Shown one piece after another: positions 34,688-42,651 of a stretch of DNA of 64,000 nt; position 1 is the first letter of the stretch, and each line of letters begins with the position of its first letter. The stretch is from Streptomyces shenzhenensis. GTDB taxonomy: Bacteria > Actinomycetota > Actinomycetes > Streptomycetales > Streptomycetaceae. Location of the stretch: NCBI RefSeq assembly GCF_021462265.1, contig NZ_JAJONF010000001.1, positions 186,001 through 250,000 on the forward strand, written 5' to 3'. The notes beneath the pieces were generated by a model. It was not told the origin of the DNA. It ran no database searches and saw nothing but the letters and a program-made list of their open reading frames with translations. A program made the position numbers and the translations under genes.

Positions 34688-35692
34688 CTACCTCGAAGCC
34701 GAGGCGGAGGCCGACGGATCAGCTCCGGCGAAGGAACCCACCGCCGCCTTCGCAGCCCCCTCCACCAGGGAAATCCCCCTGGCCTGGCTCACGGTCCCCT
34801 TCGACAGCACGGCGACCAGATAGTCCGTCCCGCCCACCGTCACCCGCCCGATGCTGTTGACGTCCCACAACCCCGTCGTGCTCCGCGCCAGCCACCCGTT
34901 CTTCAGCGCGTACCGCGAACCGTCGGCGGCGGCCGAGACCCCCCACCGCTGGTCCGGCTCGACCGTCTTCATCAGCCCCTGGACGTACGCCCGCGAGGCC
35001 GCGCTTAGCTTCGAGTCGTCCCCGAACACCTGCTGAAGCAGGGTGAGCTGGTCGGCGGCGGTGGTCTGCGTCAGCCCCCAGAGCTCTCCGTCGCCCCCCT
35101 CGGTCGACGTCAGCCCGAACCGCCTGTTCGCCGCGTCCAGCCCCGCCGCCCCGCCGATGGCGTCCCACAACCGGGACGCCGACGCGTTGTCGCTGTTCTC
35201 GATCATCTTCACGGCGTACGCCTTCTCCGTCGCCGTCAGATGCCGGCCGGCGTCCTGCGCCTGCAGCAGCAGCGTCGCCAGGATGTCGACCTTCACGATG
35301 CTCGCGGTGTCGAAGGACGAGTCCCCGCAGGCCGCGCTGTCGCCGGAGTCCAGGTCGAGGACGGCCGCCGAGACCTTCGCCCCGGACGGCACCGTCACCT
35401 TCGCCAGCGCCGAACCCAGCAGCGCGCCCCGGTCCACGGCCGGCTCCGTCACGGGTTCCACCGACGCCTCCCCACTCGTCGCGGCCGAGGCCGAGGAGGA
35501 CGGCGCCGGCGACGCCGCCGAGGATACGGCGTCGCCGCCCGCGTGCGCCTTCACGTACACGGTCCCCGCCGCGGTGGCACCGACGACGGCGACGGTGGCG
35601 AGGCAGACGGGGAGAAGGCCCCCGCGCCGGCGCCGGCGCGGGGTACGGCGGCGGGCCCGACGGGAACCTGCGGTGGCTCTGGAGGACTCCAT
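34688..35692 (-). CDS. Secreted or membrane-anchored serine beta-lactamase-like protein
   Basis: A 334-residue protein of the class A beta-lactamase/penicillin-binding fold. Basic N-terminus (RRARRRTPRRRRRGG), one membrane helix at about residues 25-47, then a serine/alanine-rich linker. The catalytic domain has the SxxK motif TASIVK near 130, the SDN motif MIENSDNAS near 165 and KNGW near 265 where KTG is usual. The replaced threonine and lack of a clear Glu166 motif make a true beta-lactamase less certain; it may be a transpeptidase- or amidase-like hydrolase. The tail is AGADPSASASASR. Divergent from the SseB gene. Confidence 0.82.
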   Translation of the reverse strand: MESSRATAGSRRARRRTPRRRRRGGLLPVCLATVAVVGATAAGTVYVKAHAGGDAVSSAASPAPSSSASAATSGEASVEPVTEPAVDRGALLGSALAKVTVPSGAKVSAAVLDLDSGDSAACGDSSFDTASIVKVDILATLLLQAQDAGRHLTATEKAYAVKMIENSDNASASRLWDAIGGAAGLDAANRRFGLTSTEGGDGELWGLTQTTAADQLTLLQQVFGDDSKLSAASRAYVQGLMKTVEPDQRWGVSAAADGSRYALKNGWLARSTTGLWDVNSIGRVTVGGTDYLVAVLSKGTVSQARGISLVEGAAKAAVGSFAGADPSASASASR

Positions 35693-35842
35693 GCCCGCGA
35701 TGCTCGGGGCGGGGACTGTGCGAGCCGTTTGCCGGACGTTAGAACCAGGTCAGGGAAATCTGAGATTCCCGTGAAAGCCGTGTCCAACCGGTTTCGGGGG
35801 CCGCACAACCGCAGCAGCATCCCACCGATAAGGTCGGGGACC

Positions 35843-36577
35843 GTGGCGAAGAAGAACATTCCCGACCCCGGCTACTCCGACGACGACGGCTCCGCCGACC
35901 CCCGGCTGGCCGCCGCGCTGGCCGCCTGGGCCGAGGACCGCGGCGCGGTCGGACCCGTCCTCGAGGCGCTGAAGGGCGCCCGGCTCCTGGTCCCGGTGGT
36001 CGCCGTGCTCGGTGAGGTCGAGCAGGACGAGAACGGGCTGCGTCGTGAGAAGACCAGCGACATGGCCGTCCCCACCCTGAAGGCGGGCCACCGCACCGCT
36101 CTGCCGGCCTTCACCTCCACCGAGTCGCTGGCCCGCTGGGACCCGGCGGCCCGGCCCGTCGCCGTACCCCTGCACCAGGCGCTCCAGGCCGCCGCGCACG
36201 AGAAGGCCGACACGGTGGTGCTCGACATGTCGGGGCCGGTGCCGTTCGAGCTGACCGGCTCCGCGCTGCTCGCCCTCGCCGAGGGGCGTACGACCACCGA
36301 CCCGCTCGCCGACCCGGCCGTGGCCGGTGCCGTCCGGGCCGCGGTGGCCGCCGAGCCCGCCGTGCTCCGTGCCCACCTCGGACCCGGATCGGCCGACGGG
36401 ACGCTGGCGCTGGTCCTCGACCCGGCCGCGGCGTCCCCCGCCGAGGCCGCCCGGGCCGTCGCCGAGCGGCTCGCGGCCGACGAGACACTGCGGGCCCGCC
36501 TGGTGCGCGGCCTGGACCTGGCACTGCTGCCGGCCGGGACCACGCCTCCGGGCGAGCCCTTGTACGTCAGGGACTGA
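35843..36577 (+). CDS. SseB-family protein
   Basis: A 244-residue cytosolic protein with an SseB-like N-terminal domain (ALKGARLLVPVVAVL near residue 45, then MAVPTLKAGHRTALPAFTST, VVLDMSGPVPFELTGSALLA). SseB domains occur in type III-associated and unrelated enhanced-serine-sensitivity proteins; the actinobacterial versions are uncharacterised. GTG at 35843 follows AAGGTCGGGG. It is close to and convergent with the DUF1844 gene, just upstream of infC, a conserved order in Streptomyces as I recall. Confidence 0.85.
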   Translation: MAKKNIPDPGYSDDDGSADPRLAAALAAWAEDRGAVGPVLEALKGARLLVPVVAVLGEVEQDENGLRREKTSDMAVPTLKAGHRTALPAFTSTESLARWDPAARPVAVPLHQALQAAAHEKADTVVLDMSGPVPFELTGSALLALAEGRTTTDPLADPAVAGAVRAAVAAEPAVLRAHLGPGSADGTLALVLDPAAASPAEAARAVAERLAADETLRARLVRGLDLALLPAGTTPPGEPLYVRD

Positions 36578-36584
36578 CAGGCGG

Positions 36585-36968
36585 TCAGCCGTAGACCGGT
36601 CCGGTGTACTTCTCGCCGGGGCCCTGGCCGGGCTCGTCGGGGACGAGCGAGGCCTCGCGGAAGGCCAGCTGGAGCGATTTCAGGCCGTCCCGCAGCGGGG
36701 CCGCGTGGAAGGAGCTGATCTCGGTCGCGGACGCGTCGAGCAGCCCGGCGAGGGCGGTGACCAGCTTGCGGGCCTCGTCCAGGTCCTTGTACTTCTCGGC
36801 CTCCTCCTCGTGGGAAGACAGACCGAGCTTCACGGCCGCGGCGCTCATCAGGTTGACGGCGACCGTCACGATCACCTCGACCGCGGGGACCTCGGCGATG
36901 TCGCGGGTCATCTCGTCGAAGTCGGACTGTCCGGTGTCACCGGGGCCGGGAAGGGGTGTCTCACTCAT
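36585..36968 (-). CDS. DUF1844 protein
   Basis: A 127-residue protein with the DUF1844 core AVEVIVTVAVNLMSAAAVKL and DLDEARKLVTALAGLLDASA. The short N-terminus is MSETPLPGPGDTGQ and the C-terminus is acidic/proline-rich. Function unknown. In actinobacteria it is regularly found beside infC. ATG at 36968 is preferred to an upstream in-frame start at 37025 because the conserved part begins shortly after it. Confidence 0.85.
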   Translation of the reverse strand: MSETPLPGPGDTGQSDFDEMTRDIAEVPAVEVIVTVAVNLMSAAAVKLGLSSHEEEAEKYKDLDEARKLVTALAGLLDASATEISSFHAAPLRDGLKSLQLAFREASLVPDEPGQGPGEKYTGPVYG

Positions 36969-37025
36969 GCCCCACACGATAGGCGCAGGAGGCAGGACGC
37001 TCTCACCTAGGCCGGGCCGTCTCAA

Positions 37026-37055
37026 TTAGCCCTGCCCCGGCTTTGCTGCTAGCCT
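37026..37055 (+). promoter_or_regulatory. Possible infC operon promoter
   Basis: TTAGCC (37026-37031), 18 bases, TAGCCT (37050-37055). The -10-like element is a good Streptomyces match; the -35 is weak. Placement about 110 bases before the structured leader is reasonable. Confidence 0.35.
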
Positions 37056-37164
37056 GGTGGGACGACCGGCCGGACAGGTATGCCACACAGCTAGCTGAAC
37101 CGGCCCACAAGTGGAGGCTTCGAACTCCCACCCGACCGCCCCCCGGGCGGCGGGTCACCGGTCA

Positions 37165-37282
37165 GACGGTCGCTTCGCCACTCGTGGCGATGGCGTTCCG
37201 TCCGATTGTGCGCCCCGCGATCCCCGCGGCGGTGTTCCGGTAGTTCGAGGAGCCCCGCCTGTGATCGTCCGGGGCATTTTTT
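37165..37282 (+). promoter_or_regulatory. Structured infC leader with intrinsic terminator
   Basis: The untranslated leader contains a nested hairpin (GACGG ... CGCCA-CTCG-TGGCG ... CCGTC, 37165-37202). A stem GCCCCG (37252-37257) with CGGGGC (37270-37275) follows, directly succeeded by A and six T (37277-37282), a true Rho-independent terminator, rare in Streptomyces. It lies about 85 bases before the infC start and so should stop transcription inside the leader unless an alternative fold forms. IF3-L35-L20 operons in Firmicutes are controlled by L20-binding leaders with a terminator; whether this is related is not determined. Confidence 0.7.
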
Positions 37283-37367
37283 GTGCTTCGGCGCGGTTAG
37301 GTCTTACGAAAACAGACGTTACGCGGCTGCCCGCCAGGCCGTCGCGTGGTGCTACCGAGGAGGATCC

Positions 37368-38039
37368 ATCAGCGCCGAGCCCCGCATCAACGACCGGATT
37401 CGCGTTCCCGAGGTGCGACTTGTCGGTCCCAGTGGCGAGCAGGTGGGCATCGTCCCGCTCGCTAAGGCCCTGGAGCTTGCACAGGAGTACGACCTGGACC
37501 TGGTCGAGGTCGCGGCGAACGCCCGTCCGCCCGTGTGCAAGCTCATGGACTACGGGAAGTTCAAGTACGAGTCGGCCATGAAGGCCCGTGAGGCGCGCAA
37601 GAACCAGGCGCACACGGTCATCAAGGAGATGAAGCTCCGGCCGAAGATCGACCCGCACGACTATGACACCAAGAAGGGTCACGTCGTCCGGTTCCTCAAG
37701 CAGGGCGACAAGGTCAAGATCACGATCATGTTCCGTGGTCGCGAGCAGTCCCGGCCCGAGCTGGGCTACCGACTGCTGCAGCGGCTCGCGGAGGACGTCC
37801 AGGACCTCGGTTTCGTGGAGTCGAACCCGAAGCAGGACGGCCGGAACATGATCATGGTTCTCGGTCCGCACAAGAAGAAGACCGAGGCCATGGCCGAAGC
37901 CCGGCAGGCGCAGGAAGCCCGCAAGGCAGACGCCAAGGCCAACCCCGGCCGCTCGCAGAACCCGGCCGAGGCTGAAGCCGAGGCCGAGGCTGAGGCCGCC
38001 GAGGTCGAGGTGCCCGCCGAGGAGCACGCCGAGGCGTGA
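37368..38039 (+). CDS. infC: Translation initiation factor IF-3
   Basis: A 223-residue IF3 that keeps 30S subunits apart and checks the initiator tRNA. The N-domain begins [20 protein letters not shown]. The linker and C-domain include [19 protein letters not shown] and [21 protein letters not shown] long alanine/glutamate-rich tail ([19 protein letters not shown]) is typical of actinobacteria. There is no ATG, GTG or TTG where homologues begin. The perfect ribosome site GAGGAGG at 37357-37363 points to ATC at 37368, an AUU/AUC-type start known for infC, which lets IF3 limit its own synthesis. rpmI and rplT follow in the same operon. Confidence 0.93.
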   Translation: MSAEPRINDRIRVPEVRLVGPSGEQVGIVPLAKALELAQEYDLDLVEVAANARPPVCKLMDYGKFKYESAMKAREARKNQAHTVIKEMKLRPKIDPHDYDTKKGHVVRFLKQGDKVKITIMFRGREQSRPELGYRLLQRLAEDVQDLGFVESNPKQDGRNMIMVLGPHKKKTEAMAEARQAQEARKADAKANPGRSQNPAEAEAEAEAEAAEVEVPAEEHAEA

Positions 38040-38172
38040 CCCCGGGGCCAATGCCCCAGGTCAGCACCCGGGGCGCGAGCCCCAGGTGGTATTCGATACA
38101 AGAGCGACGTTCCACCGTGCCCGGTTTCACGACCGGGCACCGGAGCGCCACCGACGAGGAGATAACGGCGCT

Positions 38173-38367
38173 ATGCCGAAGAACAAGACGCACAGCGGTG
38201 CCAGCAAGCGCTTCAAGGTCACCGGCTCCGGCAAGGTCCTGCGTGAGCGCGCCGGCAAGCGCCACCTGCTCGAGCACAAGTCGTCCCGTGTGACGCGTCG
38301 CCTCACCGGCAACGCCGAGATGGCCCCGGGTGACACCGCGAAGATCAAGAAGCTTCTCGGCAAGTGA
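38173..38367 (+). CDS. rpmI: 50S ribosomal protein L35
   Basis: A 64-residue basic ribosomal protein ([20 protein letters not shown], then [16 protein letters not shown]), full length. Ribosome site GAGGAGATAAC precedes the ATG at 38173. It lies between infC and rplT, the standard order. The 130 bases upstream show no separate promoter I can name. Confidence 0.97.
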   Translation: MPKNKTHSGASKRFKVTGSGKVLRERAGKRHLLEHKSSRVTRRLTGNAEMAPGDTAKIKKLLGK

Positions 38368-38466
38368 CACGCGGGCGTTCTCCGCGCCCTGAGTCAGACC
38401 AACCGGGACCCAGTCGTTTCCGGGCCGCGTGAGTCCAACCGCGGCCCCGCTACAAGGAGTTAACAA

Positions 38467-38850
38467 GTGGCACGCGTCAAGCGGGCAGTCAACGCCCACA
38501 AGAAGCGCCGGGCGATCCTCGAGCAGGCCTCCGGCTACCGCGGTCAGCGTTCGCGCCTCTACCGCAAGGCCAAGGAGCAGGTCACCCACTCGCTGGTCTA
38601 CAACTACAACGACCGCAAGAAGCGCAAGGGCGACTTCCGTCAGCTGTGGATCCAGCGCATCAACGCCGCTGCCCGCGCCAACGGCATCACCTACAACCGC
38701 TTCATCCAGGGTCTGAAGGCCGCCAACGTCGAGGTCGACCGCAAGATCCTGGCGGAGCTGGCCGTCAACGACGCGGGCGCCTTCGCCGCGCTCGTCGAGG
38801 TGGCCCAGAAGGCGCTGCCCGCGGATGTCAACGCCCCCAAGGCTGCGTGA
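38467..38850 (+). CDS. rplT: 50S ribosomal protein L20
   Basis: A 127-residue ribosomal protein L20 ([20 protein letters not shown], then [20 protein letters not shown]), GTG start at 38467 with AAGGAG upstream. L20 binds 23S rRNA early in assembly and in some bacteria feeds back on its own operon. Last gene of infC-rpmI-rplT; a hairpin terminator follows 31 bases after the stop. Confidence 0.97.
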   Translation: MARVKRAVNAHKKRRAILEQASGYRGQRSRLYRKAKEQVTHSLVYNYNDRKKRKGDFRQLWIQRINAAARANGITYNRFIQGLKAANVEVDRKILAELAVNDAGAFAALVEVAQKALPADVNAPKAA

Positions 38851-38881
38851 CGCCGCGCTGGCTTCAGGCCGACGTGACTGA

Positions 38882-38913
38882 AGGACCCGCAGGCTGAAAG
38901 GCTTGCGGGTCCT
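38882..38913 (+). terminator. rplT terminator
   Basis: AGGACCCGCA pairs with TGCGGGTCCT across a 12-base loop (itself able to pair GGC/GCT). The stem of ten is followed by GCTGTTG. It ends the infC operon. Confidence 0.85.
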
Positions 38914-39207
38914 GCTGTTGCCGGGGCTGCGGCTGCCCTTCGGCCGCGGGCCGGCGGGGGCCGATCGCGCCCACGCGGCGCAGCCGCACATCGACTCAGC
39001 CCCGCGCCCCTCACGGGGCACGCCGTAGCTGCGGGCAGTCGGGTGGGTGCTGGGAAACCGTTGCCCCGGCCACGCCGCGCCGCGCGTTGGCGATGCAGGG
39101 TTCGGCACCGCAGAGAATCCGCCGTACCGGCTGAGCGCCGTTGCGGCGGAAAGCGCGGTGCGCGGCGGGCAAAGAAGTTACCGATGTCTCCGAAGGTGAA
39201 CCAGAAC
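38914..39207. other. Non-coding interval with genus-type repeat
   Basis: Contains GATCGCGCCCACGCGGCGC, then ATCGACTCAGCCCCGCGCCCC and a GGGGC closure, the same element type as at 11083-11191. The rest, about 39030-39180, shows no gene and no clear promoter for the methyltransferase. Confidence 0.5.
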
Positions 39208-40062
39208 ATGCCCACCCCCGAGCTGATCTCTCCCCGCTCCGCCCGTGTCGCCGCCGCCCGGCGGCTGGGGCGGCGGAACTTCCGGGGCAAGGACCGGCTG
39301 TTTCTCGCCGAGGGGCCGCAGGCCGTGCGGGAGGCGGCCGGGCATCGGGTCGGTGACGTGCCGACGCTCGTCGAACTGTTCGCGACCCTCGACGCCGCGG
39401 AGCGGTACGCCGACATCGTGGGGGAGGCCAGGGCGGCCGGCGCCCGGATCCACCTCGCCTCCGAGGACGTCATCGCCGACATCTCCACGACCGTGACCCC
39501 CCAGGGACTCGTCGGGGTGTGCCGGTTCCTCGACACCCCGTTCGAGGACATCCTCGCCGCCCGACCCCGGCTGGTCGCCGTCCTCGCCAACGTCCGCGAC
39601 CCGGGCAACGCCGGGACCGTGCTGCGGTGCGCCGACGCCGCCGGCGCGGAAGCGGTCGTCCTCACCGACGCGTCCGTGGACCTGTACAACCCGAAGGCGG
39701 TCCGGGCCTCCGTCGGATCGCACTTCCACCTTCCCGTCGCCGTCGGCGTGCCCGTCGAGCGGGCCGTGGCCGGGCTCAAGGAGACCGGCGTGCGGATTCT
39801 CGCCGCGGACGGGGCGGGGACCGACGACCTCGACGACGAGCTCGACAAGGGCACCATGGGCGGACCCACGGCGTGGGTGTTCGGGAACGAGGCCTGGGGG
39901 CTCCCGGAGGAGACCCGCGCGCTCGCGGACGCCGTCGTGCGCGTCCCGATCCACGGGAAGGCCGAAAGTCTGAACCTCGCCACCGCCGCCGCCGTATGTC
40001 TCTACGCATCGGCCCGTGCCCAGCGCGCCTCCGGAGGGTGCCGTTCCGTCACCGAGAGCTAA
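39208..40062 (+). CDS. TrmH/SpoU-family RNA 2'-O-methyltransferase
   Basis: About 284 residues. N-terminal substrate-binding domain (RRNFRGKDRLFLAEGPQAVR). The C-terminal SPOUT knot has motif 1 LANVRDPGNAGTVLRCADAA near residue 135, motif 2 WVFGNEAWGLPEE near 220 and motif 3 VRVPIHGKAESLNLATAAAV near 245. It methylates a ribose in rRNA (or tRNA), using AdoMet. ATG at 39208 has GAAGGTGA upstream; ATG at 39184 is an alternative adding eight residues. Its position between rplT and pheST is conserved, as I recall, in Streptomyces. Confidence 0.92.
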   Translation: MPTPELISPRSARVAAARRLGRRNFRGKDRLFLAEGPQAVREAAGHRVGDVPTLVELFATLDAAERYADIVGEARAAGARIHLASEDVIADISTTVTPQGLVGVCRFLDTPFEDILAARPRLVAVLANVRDPGNAGTVLRCADAAGAEAVVLTDASVDLYNPKAVRASVGSHFHLPVAVGVPVERAVAGLKETGVRILAADGAGTDDLDDELDKGTMGGPTAWVFGNEAWGLPEETRALADAVVRVPIHGKAESLNLATAAAVCLYASARAQRASGGCRSVTES

Positions 40063-40128
40063 GCCCCCGCCGTCGGATCCCCGCCTGCCGCGCGACGCCT
40101 GGCACGCACGCGCGCCGCGTCGCCGAAT

Positions 40129-40149
40129 CGCCCGCCCTTCGGGCGGGCG
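40129..40149 (+). terminator. Hairpin after the methyltransferase gene
   Basis: CGCCCGCCC, TTC loop, GGGCGGGCG: a perfect nine-pair stem about 67 bases after the stop and 80 before the next gene. Confidence 0.8.
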
Positions 40150-40228
40150 GCGGGAATCCGGCGGCAGGGGCTAGTAGGGTGGCCACCTCGGGGGCCTGCT
40201 GCGCCGTCTGAGAGGTGGAGTACGGGGT

Positions 40229-41377
40229 ATGAGTGTCGGCACCAGCAACGCGCCGGGCGGCCGCCGCGGCACCGGCCGCGTACCCGCACCCCGGCACGGC
40301 GACCTCACCGGGCCCGGCATCGACCCCGACGAGCTGCCCGACGGACTGGTGGTCGCCGACGAGGACGGTCTCGTCGTCTGCTTCAACGCCGCCGCCGTCC
40401 GCATCACCGCCACCGCCGCCGCGGACGCTCTCGGACAGCGACTGGAGAAGGCGCTGCCGTTAGAGGACCTGGAAGGCCGGCGCTGGTGGCAGCTCACCGA
40501 CCCCTACGGCGGCCTCGCCATCCGGACCGGCCAGCCCGAGCGGAACCTGCTGCTGCCCGGTGGCCGGGAGGTGCTGGTGTCGGCCAGGTACGTGCGGGCC
40601 GAGCCGACCGGGCCCGTGCGCCGGGTCGTCGTATCGCTGCGGGACACCGAGGCCCGGCGGCGTACCGAACGCAGCCACGCCGAACTGATCGCCACCGTCG
40701 CGCACGAGCTGCGCTCGCCGCTGACCTCCGTCAAGGGGTTCACGGCCACCCTGCTCGCCAAATGGGAACGGTTCACCGACGACCAGAAGCGGCTGATGCT
40801 GGAGACGGTCGACGCCGACGCCGACCGGGTCACCCGGCTCATCGCCGAGCTGCTCGACATCTCGAGGATCGACAGCGGACGCCTGGAGGTGCGCCGGCAG
40901 CCCGTCGACATAGGCGCGGCCGTCGGACGCCACATCCAGGCGTACGTCGCCGCCGGTCAGCCCGCCGACCGCTTCCTGCTCCGCGTCGAGCAGCCGCTGC
41001 CCGCGCTGTGGGCCGACCCCGACAAGGTCGACCAGGTCCTCAGCAACCTCCTCGAAAATGCCGTGCGGCACGGCGAGGGAACCGTCACCATTGACATCAC
41101 GGCCACGGCCTCCCCGCGCGAAGGGGAGGGCCAGGAGCACGCAGCCACGTCGGTCACGGTGAGCGACGAAGGGCCCGGCATCCCGGAGGAGTCCATGAAC
41201 CGCGTCTTCACCCGCTTCTGGCGGGGCAGCAAGCGCGGCGGCACCGGCCTCGGGCTGTACATCGTCAAGGGCATCGTCGAGGCCCACGGCGGCACCATCA
41301 CCGTCGGACGCGCCCCCGGGGGCGGCGCCGAGTTCCGATTTACGTTGCCCGTGGCCGCGCCGGCGTATCTCGCCTGA
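40229..41377 (+). CDS. PAS-domain sensor histidine kinase (contains a TTA codon)
   Basis: A 382-residue cytosolic kinase without membrane helices. The N-terminal PAS-like domain covers about residues 30-140 ([20 protein letters not shown]). The HisKA box has the phospho-acceptor in [17 protein letters not shown] near 157. HATPase motifs are [12 protein letters not shown] (N), DEGPGIPEE (G1) and [14 protein letters not shown] (G2). Leu78 is encoded by TTA (40460-40462), so expression may depend on the bldA tRNA and be late. No response regulator adjoins, making it an orphan; pheST follows 150 bases downstream. Confidence 0.92.
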   Translation: MSVGTSNAPGGRRGTGRVPAPRHGDLTGPGIDPDELPDGLVVADEDGLVVCFNAAAVRITATAAADALGQRLEKALPLEDLEGRRWWQLTDPYGGLAIRTGQPERNLLLPGGREVLVSARYVRAEPTGPVRRVVVSLRDTEARRRTERSHAELIATVAHELRSPLTSVKGFTATLLAKWERFTDDQKRLMLETVDADADRVTRLIAELLDISRIDSGRLEVRRQPVDIGAAVGRHIQAYVAAGQPADRFLLRVEQPLPALWADPDKVDQVLSNLLENAVRHGEGTVTIDITATASPREGEGQEHAATSVTVSDEGPGIPEESMNRVFTRFWRGSKRGGTGLGLYIVKGIVEAHGGTITVGRAPGGGAEFRFTLPVAAPAYLA

Positions 41378-41477
41378 CGGCCCACGGGCTCTTCGTCCAC
41401 CTCCACCCCGTTAGACTCGGCCTTTGGCACCTTTGTGTCCTTCACACGGCCGGCCAACGGTCTTGGGGACCAACCGC

Positions 41478-41508
41478 CTGGGGGCACCTCCCAGCTTCAG
41501 CTGGGGGA
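41478..41508. repeat. Palindromic repeat element before pheS
   Basis: CTGGGGGCACCTCCCAGC, TTCA, GCTGGGGGAC: a hairpin of the widespread Streptomyces GGGGGCACCTCCC type. It lies 21 bases before the pheS start, inside the likely 5' leader. Related elements occur twice inside pheT. Confidence 0.75.
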
Positions 41509-41529
41509 CAAACGGAAGCACGGGAAGAG

Positions 41530-42651
41530 ATGTCGGCACCCAATAAGTCGTACGACCCTGTCGAGGTAGAGGCGTTGAAACCGGAAGAGATCGAGCGCAT
41601 GCGGGACGAGGCGCTCGCCGCCTTCGCCGCCGCGGGCTCCCTCGACGCGCTCCAGGAGGCCAAGGTCGCCCACACCGGCGGCGCCTCCCCGCTGGCCCTC
41701 GCCAACCGCGAGATCGGCGCCCTGCCCCCGCACGCCAAGGCCGCCGCCGGCAAGCTGGTCGGCCAGGCCCGCGGCGCCGTGAACAAGGCGCTCGCCGGCC
41801 GCCAGGAAGAGCTGGAGGCCGAGCGTGACGCCAGGGTGCTGGTCGAGGAGGCGGTGGACGTCACACTGCCCTACGAGCGGGTCCCGGCCGGTGCCCGCCA
41901 CCCGCTGACCACCCTGTCCGACCGCATCGAGGACATCTTCGTGGCCATGGGCTACGAGGTCGCCGAGGGCCCGCAGGTCGAGGCCGAGTGGTTCAACTTC
42001 GACGCCCTCAACATCGGCCCGGACCACCCGGCGCGCGGCGAGGCGGACACCTTCTTCGTGCAGGGTCCCGAGGGCGGCACCGAGTCCGGTGTCGTGCTGC
42101 GCACCCACACCTCGCCGGTCCAGATCCGCTCGCTGCTCGACCGTGAGCTGCCCGTCTACGTGATCTGCCCCGGCCGCGTGTACCGCACCGACGAGCTGGA
42201 CGCCACACACACACCGGTCTTCCACCAGGTCGAGCTGCTCGCCGTCGACGAGGGCCTGACCATGTCCGACCTCAAGGGCACCCTGGACCACATGGTCCAG
42301 TCGCTGTTCGGTGAGGGAATGAAGACCCGGCTGCGGCCGAACTTCTTCCCCTTCACCGAGCCCAGCGCCGAGATGGACATGCTGTGCTACGTCTGCAAGG
42401 GCGAGTCCGTCGGCAACCCCGACCGCCCCTGCCGTACCTGCTCCTCCGAGGGCTGGATCGAGCTGGGCGGCTGCGGCATGGTCAACCCGCGGGTGCTCAC
42501 CGCCTGCGGCGTCGACCCGGAGAAGTACAGCGGCTTCGCCTTCGGGTTCGGCATCGAGCGGATGCTGATGTTCCGCCACAACGTCGAGGACATGCGAGAC
42601 ATGGTCGAGGGTGACGTCCGGTTCACCCGGCCGTTCGGGATGGAGATCTGA
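41530..42651 (+). CDS. pheS: Phenylalanyl-tRNA synthetase alpha subunit
   Basis: A 373-residue class II synthetase subunit. The N-terminal coiled coil is about residues 1-95. Motif 2 region [13 protein letters not shown] and [19 protein letters not shown] are near 195-235, and motif 3 [20 protein letters not shown] near 340. It charges tRNA-Phe as an alpha2beta2 enzyme with PheT. It ends in an ATGA-type overlap with pheT. A zinc-like set [18 protein letters not shown] near 285-305 is visible, usual for actinobacterial PheS. Start at ATG 41530. Confidence 0.97.
   Translation: MSAPNKSYDPVEVEALKPEEIERMRDEALAAFAAAGSLDALQEAKVAHTGGASPLALANREIGALPPHAKAAAGKLVGQARGAVNKALAGRQEELEAERDARVLVEEAVDVTLPYERVPAGARHPLTTLSDRIEDIFVAMGYEVAEGPQVEAEWFNFDALNIGPDHPARGEADTFFVQGPEGGTESGVVLRTHTSPVQIRSLLDRELPVYVICPGRVYRTDELDATHTPVFHQVELLAVDEGLTMSDLKGTLDHMVQSLFGEGMKTRLRPNFFPFTEPSAEMDMLCYVCKGESVGNPDRPCRTCSSEGWIELGGCGMVNPRVLTACGVDPEKYSGFAFGFGIERMLMFRHNVEDMRDMVEGDVRFTRPFGMEI

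Noticed and set aside
38914..39180. Small genes in the interval after rplT
   Set aside because: The sequence is a genus-type GC-rich repeat with no ribosome site or coding bias.
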